From positions 1 through 64,000 of the forward strand of contig JAJNNY010000044.1 in NCBI GenBank assembly GCA_022453515.1: DNA of 64,000 nt, read 5' to 3'. Of this stretch, positions 25,173 through 36,605 are shown piece after piece. The translations under genes and the position numbers were made by a program. The notes beneath the pieces were generated by a model. The model worked only from the letters and a program-made list of their open reading frames with translations. It made no database searches and was not told where the DNA came from. Position 1 is the stretch's first letter. Every line of letters starts with the position of its first letter. This DNA comes from Astrocystis sublimbata. Its lineage: Eukaryota; Ascomycota; Sordariomycetes; Xylariales; Xylariaceae.

Positions 25173-25835
25173 GGCGATGTGTGTGGTGGCGATGGTGGTC
25201 GGCGGCTTGAACCATGGGCGCAGGCACAGACACAAGGTGACAGGCACAGGTTCAAGTCAAGATGCCTTCGAGCTTGCAGGTCGTTGGCGAATTATTTTTC
25301 GCGAGATGCGCATCGGCGATACCACACTGCCCAGGTGATTGGCAGGGCCCATTCCGGGGCACCGGGGCACTATACGGTAGTTCACTTACCTATCTAGGTA
25401 GCAGTTTGTCGGTTGAGGTCTATTGAAAGTCGTTAATGCCGCCTCGAGCTTGACCAAGTTGGGTCAGTGCAGACCCCACCAACTACATGTACCCCACCTA
25501 CAAATTGAGTGCTAGGTACCTAGGTACTTTGAGGTAAGCTGTCTGATGTCAACTAATAATCCTCGACCATACTGCTGTGTCTGCTCCAAGTCTACAAGGT
25601 CAGATGTGAAAGTCAGAGACACGACCAAGCCACGCCAAGCTCAAGTGCATTTCCCAATGACGTGATGCAATGATTGCCATTTTCTTTCTCTGTTAGTTCT
25701 GCATCGGTAGGCTGGTCTCTTTGTTGCTTTCTACTTGGGCTCGCTGGGATGGATGTGCCGAGCCCATGACCAGTAACTAAGTAATTATTCCAATTATACA
25801 AATAGTTCATATCATGTTTCTGAGAAAACCATCCC
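25173..25835. other. Intergenic between OXA1 and MIM1
   Basis: Holds the OXA1 promoter side and the MIM1 3' end, with one exact TACCTAGGTA palindrome at 25517-25526 inside a longer TAGGTACCTAGGTAC. No gene is seen. Confidence 0.5.
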
Positions 25836-26342
25836 TCATTCCAGGCTTGTCAGATCATCCAGACCACCAGGCCTCGCCCTCGGCTTCTCGCGGATCTCGA
25901 TGCCGGGGCCTATGGGATGCGCCCTCCGTCTCGTGTGAGGGAAAACCTGCGGAGTGGAAATCGTCAGTGAACAGCACTTCAACTCCCCAACACACCCACG
26001 ATATACGAATGATCCCGTTATAGGATAGGTAGTGTAGTGTAAGAAATCAAGGAGGTACCGTACCTTGGTTCCACCCCAGCCTAACCGGAAGGCGGCCTCG
26101 TGCGCGAACAGCTCGCCGAAGCCCAACATCATGCCGTTGATGAAGGGCAGCAGCAGGTTTATGAAGGCGCCGCGCAGCAGACCCCAGGTCGTCGGCGGCT
26201 GGTACAGGATCATGGGCGGGCTGGACGACGACGACTCGTCGGGCGAGGTGGAGGACATGTCCTCGCCGGCCGAGTACTGCTCGCTGTCGGACGGCATCGT
26301 GAGGCCCGACTCCGTCATGGGGTTGTGGTCGTCGGAGGCCAT
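25836..26342 (-). CDS. MIM1: MIM1/TOM13 mitochondrial outer-membrane import protein
   Basis: Two exons, 26342-26064 and 25946-25836, joined in phase 0, give 129 residues. The N-terminal 45 residues are Ser/Asp/Glu-rich and cytosolic. The core, TTWGLLRGAFINLLLPFIN, runs into GMMLGFGELFAHEAAFRLGWGG; this is the TOM13 family signature with the Gly-rich single outer-membrane helix. The tail contains RRRAHPIGPGIEIREKPRAR. Mim1 forms the MIM complex that inserts helical outer-membrane proteins and Tom subunits. The gene lies next to OXA1 on the same strand, so the two face the same way but have separate promoters. The length suits the family. Confidence 0.88.
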   Translation of the reverse strand: MASDDHNPMTESGLTMPSDSEQYSAGEDMSSTSPDESSSSSPPMILYQPPTTWGLLRGAFINLLLPFINGMMLGFGELFAHEAAFRLGWGGTKVRYLLDFLHYTTYPITGSFVYRGCVGELKCCSLTISTPQVFPHTRRRAHPIGPGIEIREKPRARPGGLDDLTSLE

Positions 26343-27216
26343 GGTTTTGTGATATGTATGTTGGTTGGTGTGGATGTTGATATCGAGGAAAAAAAAGAAG
26401 CTGCGGCGCCTGGTGCTGTCGTTGTCGTTGTCTGAGACACTGCAACAGACACTTGCCCTTCTGCGGTAGAGGCTGCCGCTAAACAGTGGCGCGAGTTTAA
26501 GGTTGTTCGTCGAGGTCGATGTGGGCGGGTTCGGAGAGTCGTCTTCGAGGTTGTCTCAATTGTAGACGTTTAGCGCAAGTGGTGAGGGTGGTGGATGGGC
26601 GTATTGGGCGCAATGCTGCTCGGCTGGGTCATGTCGGTGATGTAGTTGGCGGGATCGATAACGCTGGAGATTGAGGCTTGAGCCGAGCCCGCTGTGGCTT
26701 AGTAGCTTGGTAGGTAGTGGTGGATGGGCAATTCCAGGCCCTCTAGGCTAGAGGTACTTGAGTCCATAGCGGGGTCAACCCCACCATAAGCCAGGCTCCG
26801 GGGGAGGGAGATGCGGGCGGGGCGGAAGCTTGATTGCTGATGCTCGATGGCGACAGCAGGAAAGCTGCCTGGCCGCCGAACCGCCATTACAGCAGTTCCA
26901 TCATTACACAAATTCCATCTCCACGACCGGGCACCCAGACACGCCCGATTACTACAGCCTCGCATCTACACCTTACACCTACCACCTACCACCTACACAG
27001 CCTGCCCTCTCCATCTGCTGTACTCGCGGGAACCCCTCCAGCTCCCACTTGCATCACCCACTTGCGTCACCCACCTAGTGCGACCGCATATCGACCACCT
27101 GTCTACATCGACCATCGAACTTGTTGACAACCAAGTCTTGCATATTGCACTTCTCACCTTGAACTTTGATCTATTCCACCTCGGCTTTTCCTGCCGAGAA
27201 CCCCAACACCGCCGCC
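26343..27216. other. Divergent promoter region of MIM1 and SHP1
   Basis: 874 bases between the two divergent start codons. The SHP1 side is very C/A-rich (CCACCTACCACCTACACAG around 26980-27000), typical of fungal 5' leaders. I see no TATA box. Confidence 0.5.
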
Positions 27217-28694
27217 ATGGACTCCCATGAAGATCACGATACCCTCACCAGGAACTTCCTCAACATGACCGACGCCACCACCGACGAGGTGAGCTCTCTC
27301 CCTCTTCACCTGTCAACTTCCTCACCTCTTCACCGCCTGTGTGCCTAAGTATCGCCTCTTGTGACGTCCCAAGCTGACCATAGCTTCCACCATCACCCCA
27401 GGCTACCCACTACCTCAGAGTCAGCAACTGGGATATCTCAGACGCCGTCCAGTCCTGGTATGCCGACGAGGATAAGAGAATTAACCATGACGAACCCGCT
27501 GCTGCCAGCGGTAGCGGCGCTGCGAGCTCCTCCTCTGCTGCTCCTCCCGATTACACCGGCCCTCGCACCCTCGACGGCCGCCCAGCGCCCCAAGCCATCC
27601 CCACCACATCCAGCGCCGCCTCGAGACGACCCCAGAAGAAGAAGGGTCTGGCCACCTTGAGCTCCATCGGCGGCGTCAGTGCACACGATCACGATGATGA
27701 CGACGACGACGAGCCCGATGACGATGCCGCTCGTCGCGACACATATGCCGGTGGCGAGAAAAGCGGCCTCGCCGTGCAGGATCCCAGCCAGGGTGTCGAC
27801 CCGAAGCGCCTGATCAACGATCTTCTCTCCAAGGCTAAGAGGTGAGCAATGCCTTCCTGTCGCTCCGTCACATCATGTCGTCCTTGCTGACCTCTCTGCT
27901 TCAGCAATGCCCGACGTCCCGAGGCAGCCACCCCGGCCGGCCCCTCTGCCCCCAACTCTTTCCGAGGCAACGGACAGACCCTCGGCGGCGAGGGTGCAGC
28001 GAGCCGCATCATCCCTGATCCCCAAGCCGGCTCCCCTTCGACCTTGAACCGTGCCCGTGGGCTCAGCTCCAACGCCCAACCCCAGGAGCGAGTGCTGCAC
28101 CTCTGGCAAGACGGCTTCAGCATTGATGAGGGAGACTTGTGCCGCTTCGACGACCCGCGACACGCCGAAGATCTACGCATGATACAGCAAGGCCGTGCAC
28201 CCGTGCACCTCATGAACGTCCGATACGACGAGCCCATTGATGTCAAGCTGGAGCGCCATAACGAGAACTACCGCCCGCTGCCCAAGAAGTACAAGCCCTT
28301 TAGCGGCGAGGGCCAGCGTCTCGGTAGTCCCGTGCCCGGCGAGTCGGCTGCCGGTGCCGCGACCCAGCCCGTGGCGACGACCTCGACGCCGAGTGCCGCT
28401 GCATCATCGTCGTCCGCTGCTGCTCCGAGCAATGCCGTCGACGACTCGCAGCCTGTTATCACGATCCGAATCCAGCTACTAGATGGCACGAGATTGCCGG
28501 CACGATTTAACCCGTCGCAGACGGTCGAGGACATCTACGACTTCATCAGTCGTGTGTCGCCGGAGCTGAGGACCGGCGGATGGGTGCTGGCTACGACGTT
28601 CCCGAACAAGGACCACACCGACAAGTCCCTGGTCATAGGAGAGATGAGCGAGTTCAAGAAGGGTGGCACGGTGGTGGTGAAGAGAAGTGCGTGA
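27217..28694 (+). CDS. SHP1: SHP1/p47 (UBA-SEP-UBX) Cdc48 cofactor
   Basis: Three exons, 27217-27288, 27402-27841 and 27905-28694, give 433 residues. Residues about 5-50 form a UBA-type three-helix unit (LTRNFLNMTDATTDE joined to ATHYLRVSNWDISDAVQSWY), with an intron through it. A Ser/Ala-rich linker carries a basic RRPQKKKG patch and an Asp run. The SEP domain spans about 233-310 (VLHLWQDGFSIDEGDLCRF, then QGRAPVHLMNVRYDEPIDVK). The UBX domain spans about 353-433 (ITIRIQLLDGTRLPARFNPS, ending with FKKGGTVVVKRSA) and contains a TTFPNK loop that matches the FP turn binding Cdc48/p97. Shp1/p47 recruits Cdc48 to ubiquitylated substrates, membrane fusion and PP1 regulation. All domains are complete. 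Confidence 0.95.
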
Positions 28695-29346
28695 GCATAG
28701 CTTTGTCCAGTGAGATTGCAATTATAGGCGAGATCACGGTGCATGACGGAGATGGTCGGTTCTGCTCTGCTGAGCTGAGAGTTATGAATGTACACATAGA
28801 TATGGGGTTACCTTACCAAGACAGGTAGGTAAATGGATGCTAGATTAGGTAGGGCGCACGCATGTCGTTAGTCCCCCGAACTGAGGCAATGGTATAACTA
28901 GAAGATGGGGTCTCTCTCTAATGCGCAAAACATACAGCGATCGTCGCTTTAAACATATGAGATGGTAAAATAATCGCTTTATAAGTGAAACATTTGACTT
29001 GAGATTCCTAGTGCCGTAAAGCTGTCTGAGATTTGCGTGGAGATGATAATGGTCCTTGTTGCTGCCGTTCGAGCTTCGCTTCGAGACTCGCCTATGTGGC
29101 TATAGTTAAAGTTAAGTATGTCTGAGCTATGGGAGTTATTTATATACAGGCCACCCCAATACCAGCAGCGCCTAATCAGTCAGGTTCACAACAAAGAAAG
29201 AAGCACACCCCCTTTCCCAGGTAGGTGTCCTCCTCCCCTTTTCTCCCTCCCTCCCATCCCTTTTTAGATAGATAGATAGATACCCCAGTCTACCTACCTA
29301 CCTCCTACCCAAATTTACTACCTAAGTAGGTGCCCAGGTATCTATT
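28695..29346. other. Convergent intergenic region with TAGA repeat
   Basis: Lies between the SHP1 stop and the nuclease stop. It holds a (TAGA)n microsatellite at about 29265-29282 and a CTAC(C) repeat at about 29289-29306. No gene is seen. Confidence 0.5.
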
Positions 29347-30348
29347 CTAGCACGTATCCAACATGCCGCCCAGCGCGCTCTTCTCGGCCGCCGTGACGGA
29401 CAGCTCCCAGTACGCCTTGACCTGGATCCACGAGCGCGCGTACGTGCAGTGGAACGAGGCCAGCGGCGGCTTCCACTGGTCGGGCGACTTGTCGCCCTTG
29501 GACTGGTTCACGTTGTCTGTCACTGCCCAGAGCTGGGGGCGCTCCACGTCGTTGGCGTACATTTGGCGCTTGGCAGTTGTCCATTTGTTGGCGCCGGACT
29601 GGAGGGGGGAGGGGGGGGGGGTTAGTTGGTTGTTTTGCTTGGGGTGTTTTTTTTCTCTCCTCTGGTTTTTTTTTTGGATAGGGGAAGGGGGTGAGAAAAG
29701 AAAGAAGGAGGGGGGAAAGTGAGGAGGTAAGGTAAGGTAAGGTCAGGTAAGGTAAGGTCCAACTCACGATCCAGGCATTCTTCAAAGGAACCATGTGGTC
29801 GATGTCGACGTCGGCGGGCGCGGTCCACACGCCCGTGTCGTAAGGGGACCGCCACGTGCCGCTCGTCGGGTAGCAGTCGGAGCCGACGACGACGTTGTCG
29901 CCGTCGCGCTTCAGCACGAACTCGCGCGTGTTGCAGGTCCCCGTGATGGTGATCCACGTCGGGAACAGGTCCCGCTCGTACTGCCCGTCATCGGCGTTCG
30001 TCGACACAGTCAGGGTGGCGAGCTGGCTGCGCGCTGTGGAGGAGGAGGGGATGCCGGGCTGGTGAGGGGGGAGGTTAGTCGCTTAGGTAGGCAGCTTTGG
30101 GGGTTTATGGTGTTGGTGCTTTGCTTCTTCTCCCGTTTTTTTTTTCTTTTTCTTAAATTGCATTCTCTTTTGCGGTGTTGTTCCTTTTCGTTATGATTTG
30201 GCGGGGGTGGGGGGTTGCGATGGGGATGCGGGAATGTGAGGTTGTAGGCAGGCAGACGTACAGGAGTCGGGATGGGAGCCGGAGCCGGAGCCGCGAGGAC
30301 GCCGCCCGCGGGCAGCAGGGCGGCGAGGGCGAGAGACCACGACTTCAT
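29347..30348 (-). CDS. Secreted DUF1524/HNH-type nuclease
   Basis: Three exons, 30348-30262, 30058-29768 and 29598-29347, all phase 0, give 209 residues. Exon 1 is a signal peptide (WSLALAALLPAGGVLAAPAP) with a Pro/Ala linker. The catalytic region holds DIDHMVPLKNAW, the D-x-D-H of the DUF1524 HNH fold, preceded by DCYPTSGTWRSPYD and followed by MYANDVERPQLWAV and NVNQSKGDKSPDQW, which carry the conserved Asn and Lys of the beta-beta-alpha-metal site. Four cysteines (CNTR, DCYP, FHCTY, final DTC) could form two disulfides. Expected activity: secreted, metal-dependent cleavage of nucleic acid, for nutrient scavenging or interaction with other organisms. It is a scavenging enzyme family and I see nothing broken. 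Confidence 0.9.
29598..29767 (-). repeat. G-rich homopolymer and GGTAA repeats in a nuclease intron
   Basis: The second intron of the nuclease gene (170 bases) holds runs of G and T on the plus strand at about 29605-29675 and an array of AGGTA/AGGTC units at about 29725-29760. Because the unit contains GGTAA, repeats abut the splice donor side. Confidence 0.6.
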
Positions 30349-32424
30349 CTTGATAGTGAGGATGTGGGAAGCTAGCTAGCTGGTCTTCAATTCCGCTGGG
30401 CTTGCGAGTTTCGAACAACTTCCAGGTTCCTCGTGGCCACGGGCTCTGTTTGACCGACCGAGCGAGCGAGCGCAAACCGCAATGGTATGTATCACGTCGT
30501 ACTGAGGTACTTGGACACGGAAAGCTGGGCTGGGGCTGGGCTGACAGAGAGGAAAGGGGAGGGAGGGAGGGCGGGATTTACTTATATCTATATCTATCTA
30601 TACCTATCTATCTGTATGTTCTTGAGGCAAGGTAGTATGCATCGTGTGCATGCTCACCTGCCTACCTGAACCTTGCATCTTTTGATTCGTATCAATCAAT
30701 CACAGATCACAGATCCAGTAACACGTGCGCTCCTTACGCGCGTAACTTGGCTGTGGAAAGCGCATGGTTGTTGTAATGGGTATACCCAAGACCGACCCTA
30801 TCACGATACCACGCTGGATATGGGACACCACTTTGAAAAGCCGGGTTTAGGTGTCGAGGGTGTGCGGTTCCTGCAGATCTACTGCCGCCTTCGTCAGGTG
30901 CAATGCAGTGCAGGATTAGGGGAGATCGACGACTAAACTAAGGCTGCATATTGTATGCAAGTCCGGTGAGCGTGAGTTGGGGGTGAATGAGCGATAAGCG
31001 ACGGCCGTGTTCCGTCTTCTACCTATTCGCGATTCGCTATACTAGGTAGTTTCGCTATATATTGATGTTTTCTAGTATAGACATGTCCCCTGGTTGCTAG
31101 TTGCGCGCGCATGACATCTGGCCATGATCTACCTGTGTGGGGTGGTACTGGACGGAGATTTGAGGGACATATCTGATTATGTGTTGTGGATGGAGGGGCA
31201 GGGCGGAATTATGTGGTGTATGCCTGCTCAGGTGAACTATTGTTGTCGATCATCTTCAATTCGACTCTGGCTGAGCGGAAGCTGAGTTGTCACCTGCAGT
31301 TTGGTTATGTATAGTAGGTAGGATGCAGTGCGCATGTCTCCCCAGCTCCCAGATAGGGAGGTGCACGATAGCAGGACTGACCGATCAGGTTTGATAGGTA
31401 CTGAGCATCCAGGTTGGTCCGAGGTAAGTTGTCTTGCACGTTCGTCCCGTCTTGGGCGTATAATGAGGTTGAATCGCAACATCAAGAAAGTCAAGTGTTG
31501 TGTAGATCTACGTGCTAGTAAGAATCCCAAAGGCGGTGACTTCGACCTGCCGAATTCAACTATAGCTTCATTCAAATAGTTATGATAGTTGATACCGAGA
31601 CACGATATGCCGGACAAGCACATGGGCTGATCCGAGCACCAGATTGGCACAGGGCGATGATGGAGCGGAATACAGAGCGGACATTACGGACAACGCCATG
31701 TCCTCAGTACTAGTACTACTATACTTACTTCCAGCTAATCTCAAATACTGATATCTTGAAACCGTGAAACTCATGTCGATAACAGAGCCCCTCATTGGCT
31801 GTTATCAGCAGCTGGCTCAAGGTTGGTTGGTGTCGGTGTTAATGGGACGGGATGGAAATAACCTTCCTAATCGGGGGGCTCTGCCGATCATTTGGGGATC
31901 GGTCCATGCGTGGAGAAGCAACGCATGCGATGCATTGCAAGGAGACCGACCGGGCGTCCGGGTATCGGAGAGGAATGATGGAACGACCCGAGTTCAGCAT
32001 CCTAATCCGATTCGCGATGAATTCAACCATGGAGAATCGGTAGCTTTGCATATGTGACATGCCGTTGAGCGTCGCGTTGGCATACAGAATTGCTGTCACG
32101 CTTTGACGCACAATGTTGCAAAGTCGCGGGACATCGAACGATGTAGTTAGAGAGCCAATTCGTCGTCGCATTGAAGATCAGGGCTGTCAGATTAGCATAT
32201 CATGCAACAGCGTTTCGTTCGTATGCCTCGCCAGCACCATACACTCACAACCTAAAGAAATTGCCAACGAAGCCAATCTCATTCGAATCGAATGCAAGCT
32301 GGGTATTTTGCTATTACTAAACTTCAAAACACAGATGCTATTAAGGCTAGGACAATGCTCCTTGCAGGTACCTATCTTACCTAGGTACTGCTTGACACTT
32401 CATTCTTGGCGTGCGCGCCACTTA
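30349..32424. other. Intergenic, 2.1 kb, with TATC microsatellite
   Basis: A (TATC)-like repeat lies at about 30581-30617. One exact TACCTAGGTA copy lies at 32378-32387, 38 bases past the GTR1 stop codon. No coding signal supports a gene. Confidence 0.5.
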
Positions 32425-33723
32425 TCATCGCGCACTCTGATTAGCCCCCGCAGCAGGGCCGTCCAGGAACTTGAAGCTCTCTTTGGCGATCTGGCAATTG
32501 AGCCGCGCCGAGTTGAAGCGGGCCTCGCCCGGTGGCAGGACCACCATTAGATATGTGTTGGTTGTGAATTTGCAGACGAACATGGAGAACCGGACGCCGG
32601 CCTTGTGTTCCTGTTGGAGGATGGGTCAGTATGAGCAATACATCTATGAACTGCAGATAACGCCGGAGAATGGACCATCATCTCGATGATAATGCTCGGT
32701 CTTGGTGAAGCGAGCGACAAAAAGGAAGCAAAGCCTGGCTTACCATCAGGATAAACTGCTCAGCATTGCGCGGAGTCCCCGTGTAGCGGCTGATGCTCTG
32801 CTTGAAGTGCTTCAGGATGTTGGACATGCGCTCCTGGCGATCGCCCGTCGGGTTATTCTGGCCTTCCCCAGAGGTCCAGCTCGAGACGACCAGAAAGCTG
32901 GTCCGCTCGAACAAGAGCATCTCCTCGGCCTCGATGATGGTGCCCAGCGCGCCGAGTTGGGACTCTATGACAAACAGGTTGGGCACCAGGTCGTGGATGA
33001 TGCTGGCCCAGGCCTTGTACAGCGACTGGTCCCATATCGAAGTTGCGAAAGGGATGAGGTCAACCTCGCTCGTGATGCCCGCGGCCTGCGTGTACTCGAC
33101 CGTCTTCTGCTGGACGAGGCGCACGCGGTCGACGAAGACGGCCTCGCGCGCGTTCATGGTGATGAGGTCCATCTTGTGGATGAGCACGTAGACGCGCGCC
33201 GTGGGGCTGTACTGCATCATGGCGGAGATGATGGACACGTAGGTGGCCATGTCGCGGTCGACGTCGCGCGACTCGATGTCGAAGACGTAGATGAGCACCC
33301 CGACGTTGGAGAAGACGTGGACGCGCTGCTGGGACAGGTAGTTCTCCGTAAAAGCCTCCTGGCCACCGCAGTCCCACAGGTTCAGTGTGAGGTTCCCCAG
33401 GAACTTGACGTGTGAGAGGTCGATATCTATTGTAGCTCCCCTGTCGTTGTATGATGGCTCAGCATTAGTCTCCTTGCGCGCTTTGCGTTTTCTTGTTCGA
33501 GATGTTGGACACGGGGCAAAAGACACAAGAGGGGAAAGACGTACAGTCGTCGAGTGTCCCTAGCAATGTAGTTGGAGAATATTATGCTCCGCATGCTCGA
33601 CTTGCCAGAGCCGCTCTTGCCCATCAGCAGGACCTTCTTCTTCTTGGGCTTCTTCACCTCGTTCCGAACGTCGGGGGCCCCGGTGGCCAGGGCCTGGCTC
33701 GTGGGCGCGTCGGCGTCCACCAT
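32425..33723 (-). CDS. GTR1: Rag-family GTPase GTR1 (RagA/B)
   Basis: Three exons, 33723-33545, 33440-32744 and 32610-32425, give 353 residues. G1 is [10 protein letters not shown] (P-loop, about 35-43), the switch I Thr lies in GATIDIDL just after the first intron, G3 is WDCGGQ (about 82-87) and G4 is HKMD (148-151). The C-terminal roadblock-type region starts around 215 and ends with [20 protein letters not shown]. Gtr1 pairs with Gtr2 on the vacuole, held by the Ego/Ragulator complex, and activates TORC1 when amino acids are plentiful. The N-terminal 28 residues before the fold are Ala/Lys-rich, ending in a KKPKKKK patch. The second intron (133 bases) holds the only ambiguity; a mini-exon is not needed because NAEQFILM continues directly to EHKAGVRF. 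Confidence 0.95.
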
Positions 33724-36605
33724 GGTCGCTTGCGCCGTCTGTGTGTCTCGTTCGGTGCGCTTGTGCCGTGCTTCCCAAGTCAAGTCGTATCAATGCCGAT
33801 AGATATTATATAAAATCTGTGTTTGGGTATGTGTGCTCGATGCGTGCGTATGCAGAAACAGACGGAAGCTCCTATCGTGTACGGTTCATTGGCGTGGTCG
33901 ACTAGATGTAGTCCATTGTTGGTGGGCGTCGGACGCGCATGAGGAGAGCGATACCGCCCGATTCCCTAGAGCAATTGTGCGCTCAGCTCGGTCGTGGCGG
34001 TTGCAATCGACCTGATGGTAGCTTCGCAATTGGCGGAGAAGGGTAATGCTGGTTTTCGACGGCCTGGTGCGGGTGTTTTGTGTGTCGAGGTTCAATGTCG
34101 CGTGATACAAGTGTTGAAGCTGAGGCGTAAGTGGGTGGTTGCGAACCTTGGAAGTTGGTGATGGTGACAGCGGCGATAAGGTAACATAAGCTCAGCTCCG
34201 GGGGCTGTCATCATAGGAGGGCTTGCGAGGGCCTAGAAGGCTGGAACCGCGGGGCTTAGATAGCGATAAACCCCCCTGTCGACCTGCCCTAAGCCCACTA
34301 ACTCCAAGTCTTGGGCTGATGGGGCTAGGTGTAGCTCCACCAAGAGGCTTAGGTACATCCCTCAACTTGGAAGTCTCACGATGCCTAGGCCCCAGGATGA
34401 CGTCGGCGCACTTCGCAACAAACTATGTGACGGCTTTTCCGTTATTAAACATGAGCACCTTCGAGGCGTCATTCTCATCGTTAGGTGCGTTGATAGTTTT
34501 CTGCTGCAAACTCCTTGTTTTTCCATTAGCCAGTGACACGTTCGTATAACACACAATATTTACACAATGTCCATTTTCTCTAGATGCCCTACAATACAAG
34601 CAAGACCAAGCATATGCGTTCTTCATTGGACCGTGGACCATGAAACTCAGCTTGTATATTCAGGAGTTCCATGGTCGGAAGCAGGTACCTACTCGTAGTG
34701 TTGTAGAAGCACTTGCCCTTGGGCTTTCAACACTGAATCATTTTCCAGACTTGACGGCTTCTAATCTCGTCATTATATGCCTTCCACTGGGCACCAGATC
34801 ATCGGACCTTCCCAGAGTTATTCGAGAACAAATACCTACAAGACGTCCACGGTATTGCGCCTTCTGGACATGGCATGACTGGTATCAGGCAACTACCACC
34901 AATACCTTATGTTAGGTAACGACGGCTGGTCATCGTGACGTTGCCCTCCAGCCGTGGCTTCCTTAGCAAAAAGGAGAGGAAGCACTCATCCTGCCCAAAG
35001 CGTGCCTACGTCTCTCTACCTCATCTAATTCAGCGCCACCCTCCGCAGCTCTCTTTCCACTTTTCCATCTCTCACATCTTGTGACTCTTGTCTTCACCTT
35101 GCCCACCTCTCCAGCCATGGTCCCCCCCTTGAAACCTTTGTCCTACGTTCCAGCAAGACGTTCTCTCAAAACCCAACCCATCTCCTCTCAAGGCCAAGAC
35201 TGTAATTTCTGCCAGTAGCCACATATCCGCAGATCCCCAGCCTAGCCAATCTTTTCGCTGATGGACAGCAATTCGCTCAAACCACACTTTCGGCCAAAAT
35301 CGGCAACACAGCAGGCTTAGGTTAGGTAGTATGCCGACGACTTCCACCATCTTTCTCCCTTCACACCGGCCAATCGACCAATGCCGTCTCCAATATGCAT
35401 GGTCTCCGTAGATCTTGACATCTCTCTACCATGGGATTCGAGGTACTTTTGTTCCTACCGCAACCAGCTTGCCATCCGTCGTTAACACCTGACCAAGAAC
35501 AGCCATCTTCAGTCGTTTCGGAGCCAAACAAGGCATCGGCTTCCAACAGGGCATCAGCTTCCAATAAGGCATCACGGCATCAGTTTCCATCAAGGCATCG
35601 GCTTCCAACAAGGCATCAAATCCCACGAACCATTCATGGTGGATCTTGACTCGGACTAAGAGCTTCAAGTAAGTCACTCCTATGCTGTGTGTTGCTGCGT
35701 GTCAGTGTGTTAGTGGTTGCGGTGTCAGACATTATTGAAGACTTCCATTGTCTTCTTCTTCTTCTTCTCTTTCGTTCTTACTTCTATACTATTTTATTGG
35801 ACCTTCTATTCTCGGCCGTGTCAGCTCGCAACAATACCTCACAACTGTCACGGAATAAAAATGCAGCTCTATACCACGACTCTGGTAATAGATGGAACAT
35901 TGTCAACTCGTAGGCTCGACCGCCTGCAGCTGCTTCTTTATGGAACTGTAACAAGAACCAACCAGTGTGGGTACTACGACATGTTAGAGCAATAACAACA
36001 ACATACTATGGTGGCACATGTCTCTACTCACTCATGCCCAGGTGTGTTGACTATTGGTCCGCTGGACGATAATAACATAGTCTTCCTTCGGGGTAACCCC
36101 CAACATGGCATATTCTTGCCCATATTCGGCAGGTACGAGGCACGGTGTACTATATGAGACTCTTACGGCCAAGGTCAGGTCTCTAGATTCCTCCCCTCTA
36201 TATCCCACCTTTGGGCGAGGGCAATCCAAATTCATTACACCCACTGAACCCTCATACCACGACAGATATCTAGGTACCTGAGTATCTAGTGGAGTTGTCG
36301 TAGTTCATTCCAGAACAGATCAATTGGAATAAGATAACCCAACCCTGGAAACTCTAAACTGCTTACGCCTAACTGTGATTACGACGTGACACATCCTTAA
36401 ACCCCTGTCCTCGGCATGTGACTAAGGTCAAAAGAAACTTCACAGCAGCATACACGACCTAGTGCCACAAGACCGACCCCCCTCTTCGCTAAGATAGAAA
36501 AAGGAGTGCCTCTCACCCACGCCCTTCGCCATCACTAGCCACCTTGTTAGCATACAACCAACCCAACCAGAGCTACCACCCGTATCATTATCCAGTCGAT
36601 TCAAG
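33724..36605. other. Intergenic, 2.9 kb, with a minisatellite
   Basis: Contains the GTR1 promoter side and the 18-bp repeat at 35529-35623. Frames at 34640-34915 and 35431-35649 lack family resemblance and splice logic, so I do not call them. CTTCTT microsatellite at about 35748-35766. Confidence 0.45.
35529..35623. repeat. Minisatellite, imperfect 18-bp unit
   Basis: About five diverged units of the form CAAGGCATCGGCTTCCAA. One unit has an extra insertion around ATCACGGC. It lies 1 kb before a second, unrelated 18-bp repeat that is coding. Confidence 0.7.

Noticed and set aside
24287..25255. 322-codon minus-strand frame across the OXA1 N-terminus
   Set aside because: It is in another frame from OXA1, Arg/Pro/His-rich without motifs, and overlaps the well-supported OXA1 exons.
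32611..32743. Possible mini-exon inside GTR1 intron 2
   Set aside because: Family sequence runs straight from NAEQFILM to EHKAGVRF in phase 0, so no extra exon is needed.
32702..33415. 237-codon plus-strand frame
   Set aside because: Antisense shadow of GTR1, Asp/Val/Arg-rich with no family.
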